Assembly (NCBI GenBank): GCA_035913415.1
Contig: JAMIIV010000045.1
Location: 52,244 to 116,243, forward strand
Direction of reading: 5' to 3'
Source of the DNA: UBA5070 sp035913415
GTDB taxonomy: Bacteria; Fibrobacterota; Fibrobacteria; UBA5070
DNA length: 64,000 nt
The first letter of the stretch is position 1; each line of letters starts with the position of its first letter. The notes beneath the pieces are model-generated. The model saw nothing but the letters and a program-made list of their open reading frames with translations. It did no database searches and had not been told where the DNA came from. The position numbers were made by a program, and so were the translations under genes. Below are positions 32,366-41,135 of the stretch, one piece after another.

Positions 32366-33569
32366 CGTGACGGATTCTGTCCCGGATCAGCCTGTACAGG
32401 TTTCCGGTCCCGTAGACGTTCTGGAGCTGGCGCCCGACGAGGACGACCGTGAGTCCCAGGAGAAGACCCAGCGCACCGAAGGCCTGCACGATGAGTCGGC
32501 GAGGGGGCTTGAAGTGCTTCTGGGGAATCTGCGCGCGCTCGATCACCCGCAGAACCGGAACCGACTTGCTGGCCTCGAGACTCAATTGCTCGGATTGCTG
32601 GACCAACAGCTTGTACACGGCGGCGTGGAGCTCGACATCGCGCCGGAGCCTCTCGAAGGCGAGCGCGGAACGGACGCCGGGCCGCAAGTTCGAAATCATG
32701 CCGGGTGAAGGCGTGTTGCTTTCCAGGATATCCTTGACCGACCGCTCGAGCAATCCCTCCAAGGAGCGCGCCTGCTGGGCGCGGGACGATGCTCGTCCCT
32801 CCTGGATCTCCGCCAGTTGCGCCTCGAGGGTCGCTTTCAGCCTCTGGGCGTCGAGGTCAACCGCGGCGCCCACGGAATTCTGGATCTGGCTCGTGGGGTG
32901 GATCATCTTGGTCCGCAACTGGAAGGCCAGCAGGGAATCTTCCGCCTGCGCCAGCAGGGTCTTGCGTCGCAAGGCCATCTCCTCGATGAACTTGAGCATG
33001 GGACGGGTCTGGCCACGCCGTTCCTCCTGGAAGGCGGAATCCAGCCACGAAACCGCCCCCTGCAGCACGACCGCGGTTCGCAAGGCGTCCTTGTCCTCCA
33101 TCGAGAGAAGGTACCCCCCCTGGTCGGTGGTCTCCCATCGGAAATGTCCTCCCCATGCCCACACGCGATCCTCGGGCGTGCGGACCTCGTGTTTCTCGTC
33201 GGCGTCGGCGTCACTCCAGGAGGAATCGAGACCGTAGCGATCCATCATGGAGATGGCCAGCACGCGGCTGTCCAGAAGCATCTCCAGGAGATCTCCCCCG
33301 TCATCGGAACTTCCTCCACCGAGCAGATCCGCGATGTCCTTGCCGGCCATGGAAGAGACCAGGCTGGAGAGTCCACCACCGCTCTGCTGGCCTACCAGGA
33401 GAACGAGCGTCTGGGAACGCCAGGTTCGCTGCATCGTCAACGCGAGGACGACGCCGATGGCCGCCGGCACCAGCGTGAACGCGGCCAGGATCTTCCAGCG
33501 CCGGAAGCACAGGGCGATGGCGTCGAGGACGCCGTCAAGCCAATAGGTCGACCGAGTTTCGGTTGTCAT
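32358..33569 (-). CDS. Chain-length determinant protein (Wzz-like)
   Basis: A 403-residue polysaccharide co-polymerase. There is one membrane helix near the N-terminus (WKILAAFTLVPAAIGVVLAL), a long periplasmic helical region (about 180-330, EEMALRRKTLLAQAEDSLLA and similar heptads), and a second helix near the C-terminus preceded by the typical proline motif IPQKHFKPPRRL. No cytoplasmic tyrosine kinase domain is attached. ATG 33569 was chosen because it leaves a short cytosolic N-terminus. It starts a tight minus-strand chain: wzz, wzy, acyltransferase, flippase. Confidence 0.88.
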   Translation of the reverse strand: MTTETRSTYWLDGVLDAIALCFRRWKILAAFTLVPAAIGVVLALTMQRTWRSQTLVLLVGQQSGGGLSSLVSSMAGKDIADLLGGGSSDDGGDLLEMLLDSRVLAISMMDRYGLDSSWSDADADEKHEVRTPEDRVWAWGGHFRWETTDQGGYLLSMEDKDALRTAVVLQGAVSWLDSAFQEERRGQTRPMLKFIEEMALRRKTLLAQAEDSLLAFQLRTKMIHPTSQIQNSVGAAVDLDAQRLKATLEAQLAEIQEGRASSRAQQARSLEGLLERSVKDILESNTPSPGMISNLRPGVRSALAFERLRRDVELHAAVYKLLVQQSEQLSLEASKSVPVLRVIERAQIPQKHFKPPRRLIVQAFGALGLLLGLTVVLVGRQLQNVYGTGNLYRLIRDRIRHDA

Positions 33570-33676
33570 CAGGTTCGCTCTCCGCCGCCGCTCTAGTCCA
33601 AGGTCGACTCCCGGGAACCGTGGGCCAGGGGTGTTTCCCATGGCCGCAACCCGAGGTCAGAAGGTGCGAATTGTAG

Positions 33677-34504
33677 CTATCGGGTTTCCTGCATCCGCGC
33701 CGCCTCGCGCCGAGCATACCCGAGGCCGTGCTTGCGGAAGAAGTAGAGCAAACCCTTGTAGTGTTTCCAGGAGAGGAACGAGAAGGGGTTGCGCTTGGTG
33801 ATGCGCTGCTCGTGGTGGATGATCCGCACGTCGTGTCGCCACCAGGCCTTCCAGCCCGCGCGTCGGGCACGAAGGCAGAAATCGATGTCTTCCGGACCGT
33901 AGAAGATGGCCTCGTCCAGAAGGCCCACCTGGTCGAAGACCTCGCGACGCACCACCTGGCAGGCTCCGATCAGGTATTCGACTTCCCGGCTGGACTGGCG
34001 GTCCCAATCGTGCATTTCATGCCAGGCGAGCCTGCGCCCGCCATCCAGCAGGCGCAGGAGGGGGAGTCGACGCGAGAGCAAGGCCAGCGGCGAGGGGAAA
34101 CGCTTGGCGTTGAACTGGGTGGTCCCGTCGGGGAAGACGAGCCGGCATCCGGCGATCCCGACGTCGGGGCGCTCGCGCAAGACCTCCAGGATGGGCCCCA
34201 GGGAGTCTTCCACGAACTCCAGGTCGGTGTCGAGAATGGCGATGAACCGCCCGCGCGCTTCACGGATGGCCTGGTTCCGGGCCGGAGCCACGCCACGGTT
34301 CTGCGCGTTGCGGATCAGATGGATGCCCGGATAGCGAGACGAAACCATCTCCGATGTGCCGTCTTCCGAACCGTTGTCGACGCAGATCACTTCGAAATCG
34401 ACCGATGTCACGTACCGATACAGCGTCTCGAGCATCCGCTCGAGCAACTCGCGCATCTTCCAGGAAATCAGGACGATCGAAAGTGTGGGTGCTTGGTCAG
34501 ACAA
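33677..34504 (-). CDS. GT2 family glycosyltransferase
   Basis: A 275-residue GT-A enzyme with LSIVLISWKMRELLERML, FEVICVDNGSEDGTSEM, NRGVAPARNQAIREARG, FIAILDTDLEF and the late YGPEDIDFCLRARRAG. The last 40 residues form a basic amphipathic tail. No ATG or GTG lies near the family start; TTG 34504 is proposed because GGAGG is 11 nt upstream and it gives a normal N-terminus. It is followed by 107 bp before the wzz-like gene on the same strand, with nothing recognisable between them. Confidence 0.82.
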   Translation of the reverse strand: MSDQAPTLSIVLISWKMRELLERMLETLYRYVTSVDFEVICVDNGSEDGTSEMVSSRYPGIHLIRNAQNRGVAPARNQAIREARGRFIAILDTDLEFVEDSLGPILEVLRERPDVGIAGCRLVFPDGTTQFNAKRFPSPLALLSRRLPLLRLLDGGRRLAWHEMHDWDRQSSREVEYLIGACQVVRREVFDQVGLLDEAIFYGPEDIDFCLRARRAGWKAWWRHDVRIIHHEQRITKRNPFSFLSWKHYKGLLYFFRKHGLGYARREAARMQETR

Positions 34505-34624
34505 CGGCGAGATACCTCCAGATAGGACAAACCTTAACTCCTCGCGCGCCACCCCAAGCCCCCGGACCACGGGGATTCGTTGAATTCTGTGTCCCGGTCT
34601 GCACCACCCATCAGACCGGATGGC

Positions 34625-34632
34625 TACCTTGG
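34625..34632 (+). promoter_or_regulatory. Candidate -10 element (TACCTTGG) before the MlaE-like gene
   Basis: The octamer ends 5 nt before ATG 34638. An in-frame ATG at 34620 would be upstream of it, so the shorter start is preferred if this is the promoter. Confidence 0.45.
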
Positions 34633-34637
34633 CGGCG

Positions 34638-35465
34638 ATGGACACCCAGACAGCCCATCGGCAAGCTTCCCTGCCGGAATCCCTGTTCCGCTCCTCCGAT
34701 CGGCTGATCGTCTGGGTCGGCAATTGGGTCATCGGCGTCCTGGGCAACGTCCGCGACTTCCTGGAGTTCCTGGGGCTGACGGTCCGAGCCTCGTGGAAAT
34801 GCTACCGCCACCCGCACTTCACCACCGACCAACTCTACGCCATCGGGATCTCGTCCATCCCGCTGGTGGCCACCACGTCGGTCTTCACCGGGGCCGTCAC
34901 CGCCTGGCAGGCAGCCTACCTGTTCAGCGACTTCATCCCCCTGTCGTACATGGGCATCGCCGTCGGCAAGTCCGTGATCCTCGAAATGGGCCCCGTCCTC
35001 ACCGCCCTGGTGGTCGCCGGACGCACCGGTGCCGGCATGACCTCCGAACTGGGAGCGATGTCGGTGACCGAACAGCTCGACGCCATGGACGTGCTGGGTC
35101 TGGACCGCCACCAGTTCCTGGTGGCCCCGCGCATCCTGGCGGGCCTGCTCATGCTGCCGGTGCTCAGCGTCATCGCCGCCGTGGTGGCCCTCATGGGCGC
35201 TCTCGCGGTGGCGGTCGTCTTCAAGGAAATGGAGCCCACCATCTTCTGGCGGGGCGTGCGCCTGTTCTACGACGACTGGGACGTGTACGTCTCGCTGGTG
35301 AAAGCCGTGGTGTTCGGGTTCATCATCACCACGTTCGGCTGTTACGCCGGGGTCCGCGCCCGCAACGGCGCCGAAGGCGTGGGACGGGCCATCGAACACA
35401 GCGTCCAGGCCTCCGCAGTGACCATCCTCATCGCCAATTTTCTGATCGGCTTCTTCCTGCTCTGA
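34638..35465 (+). CDS. MlaE/YrbE family ABC permease
   Basis: A 275-residue inner-membrane permease of the MlaE family, which with an ATPase (MlaF) and an MCE protein moves phospholipids between the membranes of diderm bacteria. Visible features are the N-terminal amphipathic region (DFLEFLGLTVRASWKCYR), the conserved GAVTAWQAAYLF stretch, EMGPVLTALVVAGRTGAGMT and ELGAMSVTEQLDAMDVLG, and the C-terminal helices ending FLIGFFLL. No MlaF or MCE gene is adjacent inside the window. The start follows the candidate promoter; ATG 34620 would add six residues. Confidence 0.9.
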   Translation: MDTQTAHRQASLPESLFRSSDRLIVWVGNWVIGVLGNVRDFLEFLGLTVRASWKCYRHPHFTTDQLYAIGISSIPLVATTSVFTGAVTAWQAAYLFSDFIPLSYMGIAVGKSVILEMGPVLTALVVAGRTGAGMTSELGAMSVTEQLDAMDVLGLDRHQFLVAPRILAGLLMLPVLSVIAAVVALMGALAVAVVFKEMEPTIFWRGVRLFYDDWDVYVSLVKAVVFGFIITTFGCYAGVRARNGAEGVGRAIEHSVQASAVTILIANFLIGFFLL

Positions 35466-35511
35466 TCCCGCCCCCTGGGGGCCATCGAGCTGTCCCGACA
35501 CCGACCGCCCG

Positions 35512-35541
35512 GCGCCTGGTGCGCGCGGCGCACGACGGCGC
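35512..35541. terminator. GC-rich hairpin between convergent genes
   Basis: A two-part stem: GCGCC (35512-35516) with GGCGC (35537-35541), and GTGCGC (35519-35524) with GCGCAC (35528-35533) around a 3-nt loop. There is no U-run. It lies between the convergent MlaE-like and lipoprotein genes; a terminator role is inferred. Confidence 0.35.
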
Positions 35542-35562
35542 CGCGAGGTGCGCCCCTCGCCC

Positions 35563-38361
35563 TCAGGGGGCGGTGAAATCCTGGAGGTGAGCGGCGACCA
35601 CGGAATCGATCCGTCGGCTCAGCTTCCGCGCCCCCGACGTGGCCAGATGGCTTTCGTTCCAGAATTCGCTGGAGACGTAATCGTGGTTTCCATCCCGATA
35701 GGCGTCGTACAGGACGGCTCCCCTGTGGCCGGCCAGGACCTCCGCGACCTGGCGGCGCAACTGGCGATAGAGCGCCCAGGGGGGATCGGCGAAGCCGGAA
35801 AAGGTCGAAGCGGCGTATTTCGACGACTGCGGGCAGATGACCGCGACCAGGAGGATCCCCCGCGCCGAGAGGGTCGCCGCCAGGGCGTCCAGCGTGGACA
35901 GGTTCCACGTCCAGTACGCGTTGGTCGTGTCCAGATCCGCCGGTGCCGAAAGCGGGAAGTCGGTGGGCGGAAGGTTTGCGCCCCAGTTCCGGGATTCGAA
36001 CGTTCCGCCTCCCAGCGTGTCGTAGGCGGCCGAGATGGGCCAGACGCGCGAGGCCAGGACCGCCTGCCAGGTGCGGTCGCGCGAGGCGATCGCGTCCGGA
36101 TGCGCTCGGTCCCAGCGGTATCCGGTCGACCCGGACAACGCTTGACACATTCCGTCGCACCGGCGCCACATCATCCAGCCGAAGTGGAGATCGAGGACCA
36201 CGGCCCGGAGATGTTTCGCGTCCGGGAGGAGGAGCCCCCGTGCGAGGCTGTCGGAAAGCGCCAAGGGACCGGTCTCGACGGCGAGATTGTAGGCCCTCCC
36301 GGAGCGGAACGAGACCGGATCGAAGCCCATGTACGCCCGGCTGCTGCCCAGCAACGCGATCTCGATCTTCTCGGTCTGGAGGCGGGCCAGCACCAGCTTG
36401 GCCGCCATCTGGTCCTGGAACCCCGGCACGACCACGGGCAGATCGTAGCGCCCGACCGAGTCGAGCCACGACGCGGGCGCCTTCGCGGAGGCCCCCACCC
36501 ACAGGGCGGGCTGCCAGAGTTCCTGCCCGGAAACGAGACGTGTCGCCCCGCTCCCCTCCAGATCGAGCAGGTACAAGTTCCTGTAGGCGCCGTTGGGATC
36601 GATGGAGCCGCTGATCGCCCAGCGCGGATCGTTGCTCCATTCCAGATGTTCCCACTGGCGTTCGCCTCCGGGGGCGGGGATCGAATTCAAGATGCGCCCG
36701 GAAGAGTCGGCCACGAAGGCCACCTCGTGGATCCCGTACGGACGTCCCATGACCGTGGAAACCCCACCGTACCCGAAATCCAGGAACAACACCCGGCCCG
36801 AGGCATCCGGTGCCGCGCTGACGTTGCAGACCTGCGAGGTGTCCCCCTCGCTCTTGCCGTTGGCCGGTGCGACGAACAGGATCCGATTCGTCTCGGCGTC
36901 GAGGACCCGCTGACGCAACCGACGGTAGCCGGAGTAGAGGACATTCCCCGAGCGGCCATCGTGGAAACTTCCATCCCGCACCCACGTCTCGACGGCTCCG
37001 ACCAGCGCCCCACCCGACCAGCGCTGCGCGGTCGTCGCGGTGAAACCCCAATCCGGGGACGTATTGTCCAACGCCTGCGCCCGGACAAGGAACGTGTCCG
37101 GGCCCGCCACCCACCAGCGAGGGATCGCGCCTTCGCCCAGATCGAGGACGATGGTGTCGTTGCGAACCAGGCGGCGAGCGCGGATGCGCGACGGCCCTGT
37201 CGAGCCCTCCAGCGCCGTGCTCCACGCCACCCATCGACCGTCGGGTGAAATCGCCGGATGGAACACCGGCAGGCTGTCGGGCAGGCTTCGAGCCGAGGGG
37301 GTCGCCTCGCCGTAGTCGATCCAGGTGAGCACGCCCCGGCCGTTGGCCCGGTTGACGAACACCAGCCGCGCCTCCCAGGCATCCAGGAGCCGAGCCACGT
37401 CGGAACGGACGATGGCCACGGGAGGCGAATGCACCACGCCGCCATCCGCACCCAGGAACGACGCGGCGAAAGCCCCACGGACAAGACGGAATCCGACATA
37501 ATCGGCCCGGCTTCCGCGGTAGGCCGCGTAGGTCGCGGTCCGACTGGAGGGGCGCAGGTGATCCAGGCCGTACGGGAAGGCTCCGCCCTTCAGCGGCACT
37601 TCGGCGACGTCGCCGGGCTCCTCGCGCCCCGCGAAATCGACGACCGTGTCCGTCGGGAACGGTCCTTTCCAATCGTTCGTCCACTCCATGACGTTGCCCG
37701 CGAGATCGTGGAGTCCCCAGGCGTTCGGGCTCGTCGAGGCCACGGCGTGGGCGGTTCCTCCGGCGTTGCCGCGGAACCACGCGCGGGAATCCGCCTGGGC
37801 CGAGTCGGCGATCCCGCCCCACGGCCAGGGAGTGTTGGAACCCGCGCGCGCCGCCACCTCCCACTCCGCTTCGGTCGGAAGCCTCCACCCCTCGCGGTCG
37901 AGATGGATGGTCAGCCCCGCCAGTCCGCGGACGCCCCCTGTGGAATCGGAATCGACCGCCACGTATTCGTAGACGGAATCCAGCCCGTCCCGGCGCGAAC
38001 GCGCGTTGGCGCACAGGACCGCGTCGAACCAGGAGACGTTCGCGACGGGAAGCCGCCCCGACGACGTCGCGGACGGATTGTGTCGCATCAGCGACGAGAA
38101 TTCCTCCTGCGTGACCTCCGTGGTGTCCATCCAGACGTCGTGCGCGAACCGCGTCCATCCCGGCCGTTCGTCGGGAGATGCCCTGGCGTCGTCCGATCCC
38201 ATCCGGAACACGAGACCCGACAGGGGTAGCAGGCGGGCCGTACCGTCGACCGCGGGTCCGGAGGGAGGGATCGAAGGCGGGTCGTCGCCGCAGCCGGAGG
38301 GCAGCAACAGGGATGCGACGAGAACGGCTCCGCGGGAAACCGTTGCGAGGAATCCACGCAT
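35563..38361 (-). CDS. SUMF1-propeller-SGNH lipoprotein A (TIGR02171-like)
   Basis: A 932-residue predicted lipoprotein (Cys24 in LLLPSGC). Domain order: a SUMF1/FGE-like domain (about 45-310; TEVTQEEFSSLM, GWRLPTEAEWEVAARAGS, GLHDLAGNVMEWTNDW, DYVGFRLVRG), then a TolB/WD40-like propeller (about 320-660; HPAISPDGRWVAWSTALEG, GDTSQVCNVSAAPDASGRV), then an SGNH-like domain (about 680-930; IALLGSSRAYMGFDP, late NESHLATSGARKLS). The two active-site cysteines of true FGE are missing. Size and lipobox fit the Fibrobacter family TIGR02171, function unknown. ATG 38361 has a perfect AGGAGG 4 nt upstream; ATG 38385 would overlap the previous stop. Confidence 0.85.
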   Translation of the reverse strand: MRGFLATVSRGAVLVASLLLPSGCGDDPPSIPPSGPAVDGTARLLPLSGLVFRMGSDDARASPDERPGWTRFAHDVWMDTTEVTQEEFSSLMRHNPSATSSGRLPVANVSWFDAVLCANARSRRDGLDSVYEYVAVDSDSTGGVRGLAGLTIHLDREGWRLPTEAEWEVAARAGSNTPWPWGGIADSAQADSRAWFRGNAGGTAHAVASTSPNAWGLHDLAGNVMEWTNDWKGPFPTDTVVDFAGREEPGDVAEVPLKGGAFPYGLDHLRPSSRTATYAAYRGSRADYVGFRLVRGAFAASFLGADGGVVHSPPVAIVRSDVARLLDAWEARLVFVNRANGRGVLTWIDYGEATPSARSLPDSLPVFHPAISPDGRWVAWSTALEGSTGPSRIRARRLVRNDTIVLDLGEGAIPRWWVAGPDTFLVRAQALDNTSPDWGFTATTAQRWSGGALVGAVETWVRDGSFHDGRSGNVLYSGYRRLRQRVLDAETNRILFVAPANGKSEGDTSQVCNVSAAPDASGRVLFLDFGYGGVSTVMGRPYGIHEVAFVADSSGRILNSIPAPGGERQWEHLEWSNDPRWAISGSIDPNGAYRNLYLLDLEGSGATRLVSGQELWQPALWVGASAKAPASWLDSVGRYDLPVVVPGFQDQMAAKLVLARLQTEKIEIALLGSSRAYMGFDPVSFRSGRAYNLAVETGPLALSDSLARGLLLPDAKHLRAVVLDLHFGWMMWRRCDGMCQALSGSTGYRWDRAHPDAIASRDRTWQAVLASRVWPISAAYDTLGGGTFESRNWGANLPPTDFPLSAPADLDTTNAYWTWNLSTLDALAATLSARGILLVAVICPQSSKYAASTFSGFADPPWALYRQLRRQVAEVLAGHRGAVLYDAYRDGNHDYVSSEFWNESHLATSGARKLSRRIDSVVAAHLQDFTAP

Positions 38362-38381
38362 CGGGCCTCCTCGGCGTCGGT

Positions 38382-41135
38382 TCATCGGAACGTCCCGATC
38401 AGGCTGTCCAGGCGCCCCGAAAGCTTCTGCGCGCCGATCCACGAGAGGTGGTCGAAATTGGTGGCGGCCGAATCGGGGTAATCGTGGGCGCCATCGGCGT
38501 GGGCATCCACGAGGCGGACCATGGACATGCGGGTCTCGAGATCCCGCAACCGCGCCTTCAAGAGCCTCCAGGTCTCCCACGTGGGGCCGTATTTGCCCAT
38601 GCAGGCGGTCTGCGCGTAGTCCGGATCCTGCGGGAAGTTCACCAGGACCAGGTGGACGCCTCGGGCCTGGCAGAGGGCGGCCATCGCCTCGAGGTCGGCC
38701 CAGTTCTTCCGGAAGATGGCACCGGACGTGTCTTCGGTGGTCGGAGGGGTGCAGGGCGGGAGCCCCCCGAGATTCCACCAGTGGGGATCGATCCGGGTAC
38801 CGCCCAAGGTGTCGTACGACGGAGAGGCCGACCACGAGCGCGCGGCGACCACGGAGTCGTATCCATCCGGAACTCCGGCGCGCCAGAAGTCGTGGGCGGC
38901 GTCGTAGCGATACCCGATCGAGGCTTGGACCTTCTGCCAGACCATCTCGCCGCGCCAATCGAACCACCATCCCGGCATCAAGGACAGGAGGACCACCTTC
39001 AACCGGGGGGCGTGAGGCAGCACGTAGTTCTCCAGCACCTCGCGGTCGGCGACCGGATCGGCGCCGCTGAACCCCCAGTTGAACGCAAGCCCGTGCGTGA
39101 AGGATCCCGGATCGATGCCGGCCTTCATGCGCGAGCTGCCCACGGCCGCGATCTCGACCCCTTCGCGGACGGCTCGGAAAGCGCGGGCCTTGATCGCGAA
39201 CTCCTCCTGCGTGTAGTCCGTGGCCGGCGAGTTCCAGGCGCCACTGGAATCGGCATCGGCCTGAGGCTCCGGGCCTGTCGTTGCGGCGCGATCCACCCAC
39301 AGCGCGGGCTGCCAGAGGTCCTCGCCCGAGGCCACCAACGTCGATACCCCGCTCTCGAGGTCCAGGACGTGGAGGTGCTGGTGGGCTCCCGCCAGATCGA
39401 TCGCCCCCGCCACCGCCCAGCGCGGATGGTTGCTCCACTCCAGGTGCTCCCATTGCCGTTCACCCGCCGGCGCGACGTGCCGCGCCACCACGCGTCCGGT
39501 GGAATCGAGCACAAACGCCACTTCATGGATTCCGTAGGCGCGTCCCACCTCACGCGAAGGCGCCACCGACCCGAAGTCCAGAAGCAGGACCCGGCCCGAT
39601 GCGTCGGGGGCCGCGCTGACATTGCAGACCTGCGAGGTGTCCCCGGCGGACTTGCCGTTCTCCGGAGCGACGAACAGGATGCGCTCGTCGCCCGTCCGCA
39701 TGTCGCGCCGGCGGAGGCGACGATACCCGGTGTACAACCAGGGCCCGCTGCGCCCGTCGTGGTAGCTGCCCGCCCCCCAGTCCACGGGAGCATCCACCAG
39801 CCTGCCGTCCGACCAACGTTGCGCCGCGGTCCGGGTGCTCCCCCAGGTGGGATCGGCGTTGTCGAGCGCCTCGGCTCGCACCAGGAAGGTGTCCGGGCCG
39901 GAGATCCACCAGCGCGGGATCGCCCCCTCGCCCAGATCGCGGATCAGGGTGTCGGTCCGCGACAGCCGGCGCACCTTGATCCGCGACGGGGTCTTCGAAC
40001 CCTCCAGCCCCGTGCTCCAGGCCACCCAGCGGCCGTCGGGGGAAATCGCCGGATGGAAGGCCGGATCCGGATCCGGCAGGCTGCGCACGACGGGCGAGGC
40101 CTCCCCGAAATCGATCCAGGAAAGGGTGCCGCGACCTGCCGAGCGATTGACGAAGACCAGGCGCGCCGAGCGGGCGCCCAACTTCGCGGCGACATCCGTC
40201 TGGAGGATGGCCACCGGCGGAACGTGCAGGACCGCTCCCGACGGTGCCAGGGTCCTCGCCGCGAAGCCGCCCCGGGCCAGACGGAATCCGACATACTCCG
40301 CCCGCGACGAGCGGTACGCGGCGTACGTCGCCGTGCGGCAGGAGGGACGCAGGCTCCAGGTCCCGTGTGCGAACGAACCGCCCTTCAGGGGAACCTCCGC
40401 GACGTCCCCGGGCGCGTCCCGACCCGCGAACCCCTCGACGGTGTCGCGCGGGAACGCCCCCTTCCAGTCGTGGACCCATTCCATGACGTTGCCGGCCATG
40501 TCGGAAAGCCCCCAACCATTGGCCGACTTGCTTCCCACCGGATGCGGCACGCCTCCGGCGTTGCCGCGGTGCCAGGCGAAGTTGTCCGCGCGGGCCGAAT
40601 CCGCTGCGCCTCCCCAAGGCCAGGGCGAAGATGTGCCCGCGCGTGCGCCTGCCTCCCATTCCGCCTCGGTGGGCAGGCGCCAGCCATCGCGATCCAGGTG
40701 TGCCGCCAGGCCGTCCAGTTCCGTGGCGGCCCCCGACGAGTCGAACCGGACCGCCGTGTATTCGTACACGCTGTCCAGGCCGTCGCGCCGGGAACGGGCG
40801 TTGGCCACCAGGACGGCGTCGTACCAGGTGACGTCGGTCACCGGGAGGGCGTCGCCGCGAATCTTGGACGGATTCCGTCCCCGGAGCGCCAGGTATTCGG
40901 CTTGGGAACATTCCGTTCCGTCCATGCGCACGTCGCGAGTAAAGCGGGTCCATCCAGGACGTTCTTCCGGACTGGCGAACCCGTCATCGGACCCCAAGCG
41001 AAAGACCGTCCCCTCCAGAGGCAGGACCCCCGGCTCCCTCGAGGCGGGGGTCGACGATCCGCCTCCGGAATCGCATCCCGCCATCCATGCCAGGAGGCCC
41101 AGGAGCGCGATGATCCGGCGGCGGAAGGGATTCAC
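38382..41135 (-). CDS. SUMF1-propeller-SGNH lipoprotein B (TIGR02171-like)
   Basis: A 917-residue predicted lipoprotein (Cys21 in AWMAGC). It has the same three-part architecture as lipoprotein A: a SUMF1-like domain (GWRLPTEAEWEAGARAGT, GLSDMAGNVMEWVHDW, EYVGFRLARG), a propeller (HPAISPDGRWVAWSTGLEG, GDTSQVCNVSAAPDASGRV), and an SGNH-like domain (IAAVGSSRMKAGIDP, late NFDHLSWIGAQKLS). The start is GTG 41135, overlapping the beta-barrel gene stop (GTGA), with AAGGGAA before it. It is separated from A by 20 bp at most, so both are made from one transcript. The late motif has Asn where the SGNH catalytic Asp is expected. Confidence 0.85.
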   Translation of the reverse strand: MNPFRRRIIALLGLLAWMAGCDSGGGSSTPASREPGVLPLEGTVFRLGSDDGFASPEERPGWTRFTRDVRMDGTECSQAEYLALRGRNPSKIRGDALPVTDVTWYDAVLVANARSRRDGLDSVYEYTAVRFDSSGAATELDGLAAHLDRDGWRLPTEAEWEAGARAGTSSPWPWGGAADSARADNFAWHRGNAGGVPHPVGSKSANGWGLSDMAGNVMEWVHDWKGAFPRDTVEGFAGRDAPGDVAEVPLKGGSFAHGTWSLRPSCRTATYAAYRSSRAEYVGFRLARGGFAARTLAPSGAVLHVPPVAILQTDVAAKLGARSARLVFVNRSAGRGTLSWIDFGEASPVVRSLPDPDPAFHPAISPDGRWVAWSTGLEGSKTPSRIKVRRLSRTDTLIRDLGEGAIPRWWISGPDTFLVRAEALDNADPTWGSTRTAAQRWSDGRLVDAPVDWGAGSYHDGRSGPWLYTGYRRLRRRDMRTGDERILFVAPENGKSAGDTSQVCNVSAAPDASGRVLLLDFGSVAPSREVGRAYGIHEVAFVLDSTGRVVARHVAPAGERQWEHLEWSNHPRWAVAGAIDLAGAHQHLHVLDLESGVSTLVASGEDLWQPALWVDRAATTGPEPQADADSSGAWNSPATDYTQEEFAIKARAFRAVREGVEIAAVGSSRMKAGIDPGSFTHGLAFNWGFSGADPVADREVLENYVLPHAPRLKVVLLSLMPGWWFDWRGEMVWQKVQASIGYRYDAAHDFWRAGVPDGYDSVVAARSWSASPSYDTLGGTRIDPHWWNLGGLPPCTPPTTEDTSGAIFRKNWADLEAMAALCQARGVHLVLVNFPQDPDYAQTACMGKYGPTWETWRLLKARLRDLETRMSMVRLVDAHADGAHDYPDSAATNFDHLSWIGAQKLSGRLDSLIGTFR

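Noticed and set aside
34638..35465. A complete Mla lipid-transport operon
   Set aside because: Only the permease is present. The flanking genes are a glycosyltransferase and a lipoprotein on the other strand; no MlaF or MCE-domain gene is adjacent.
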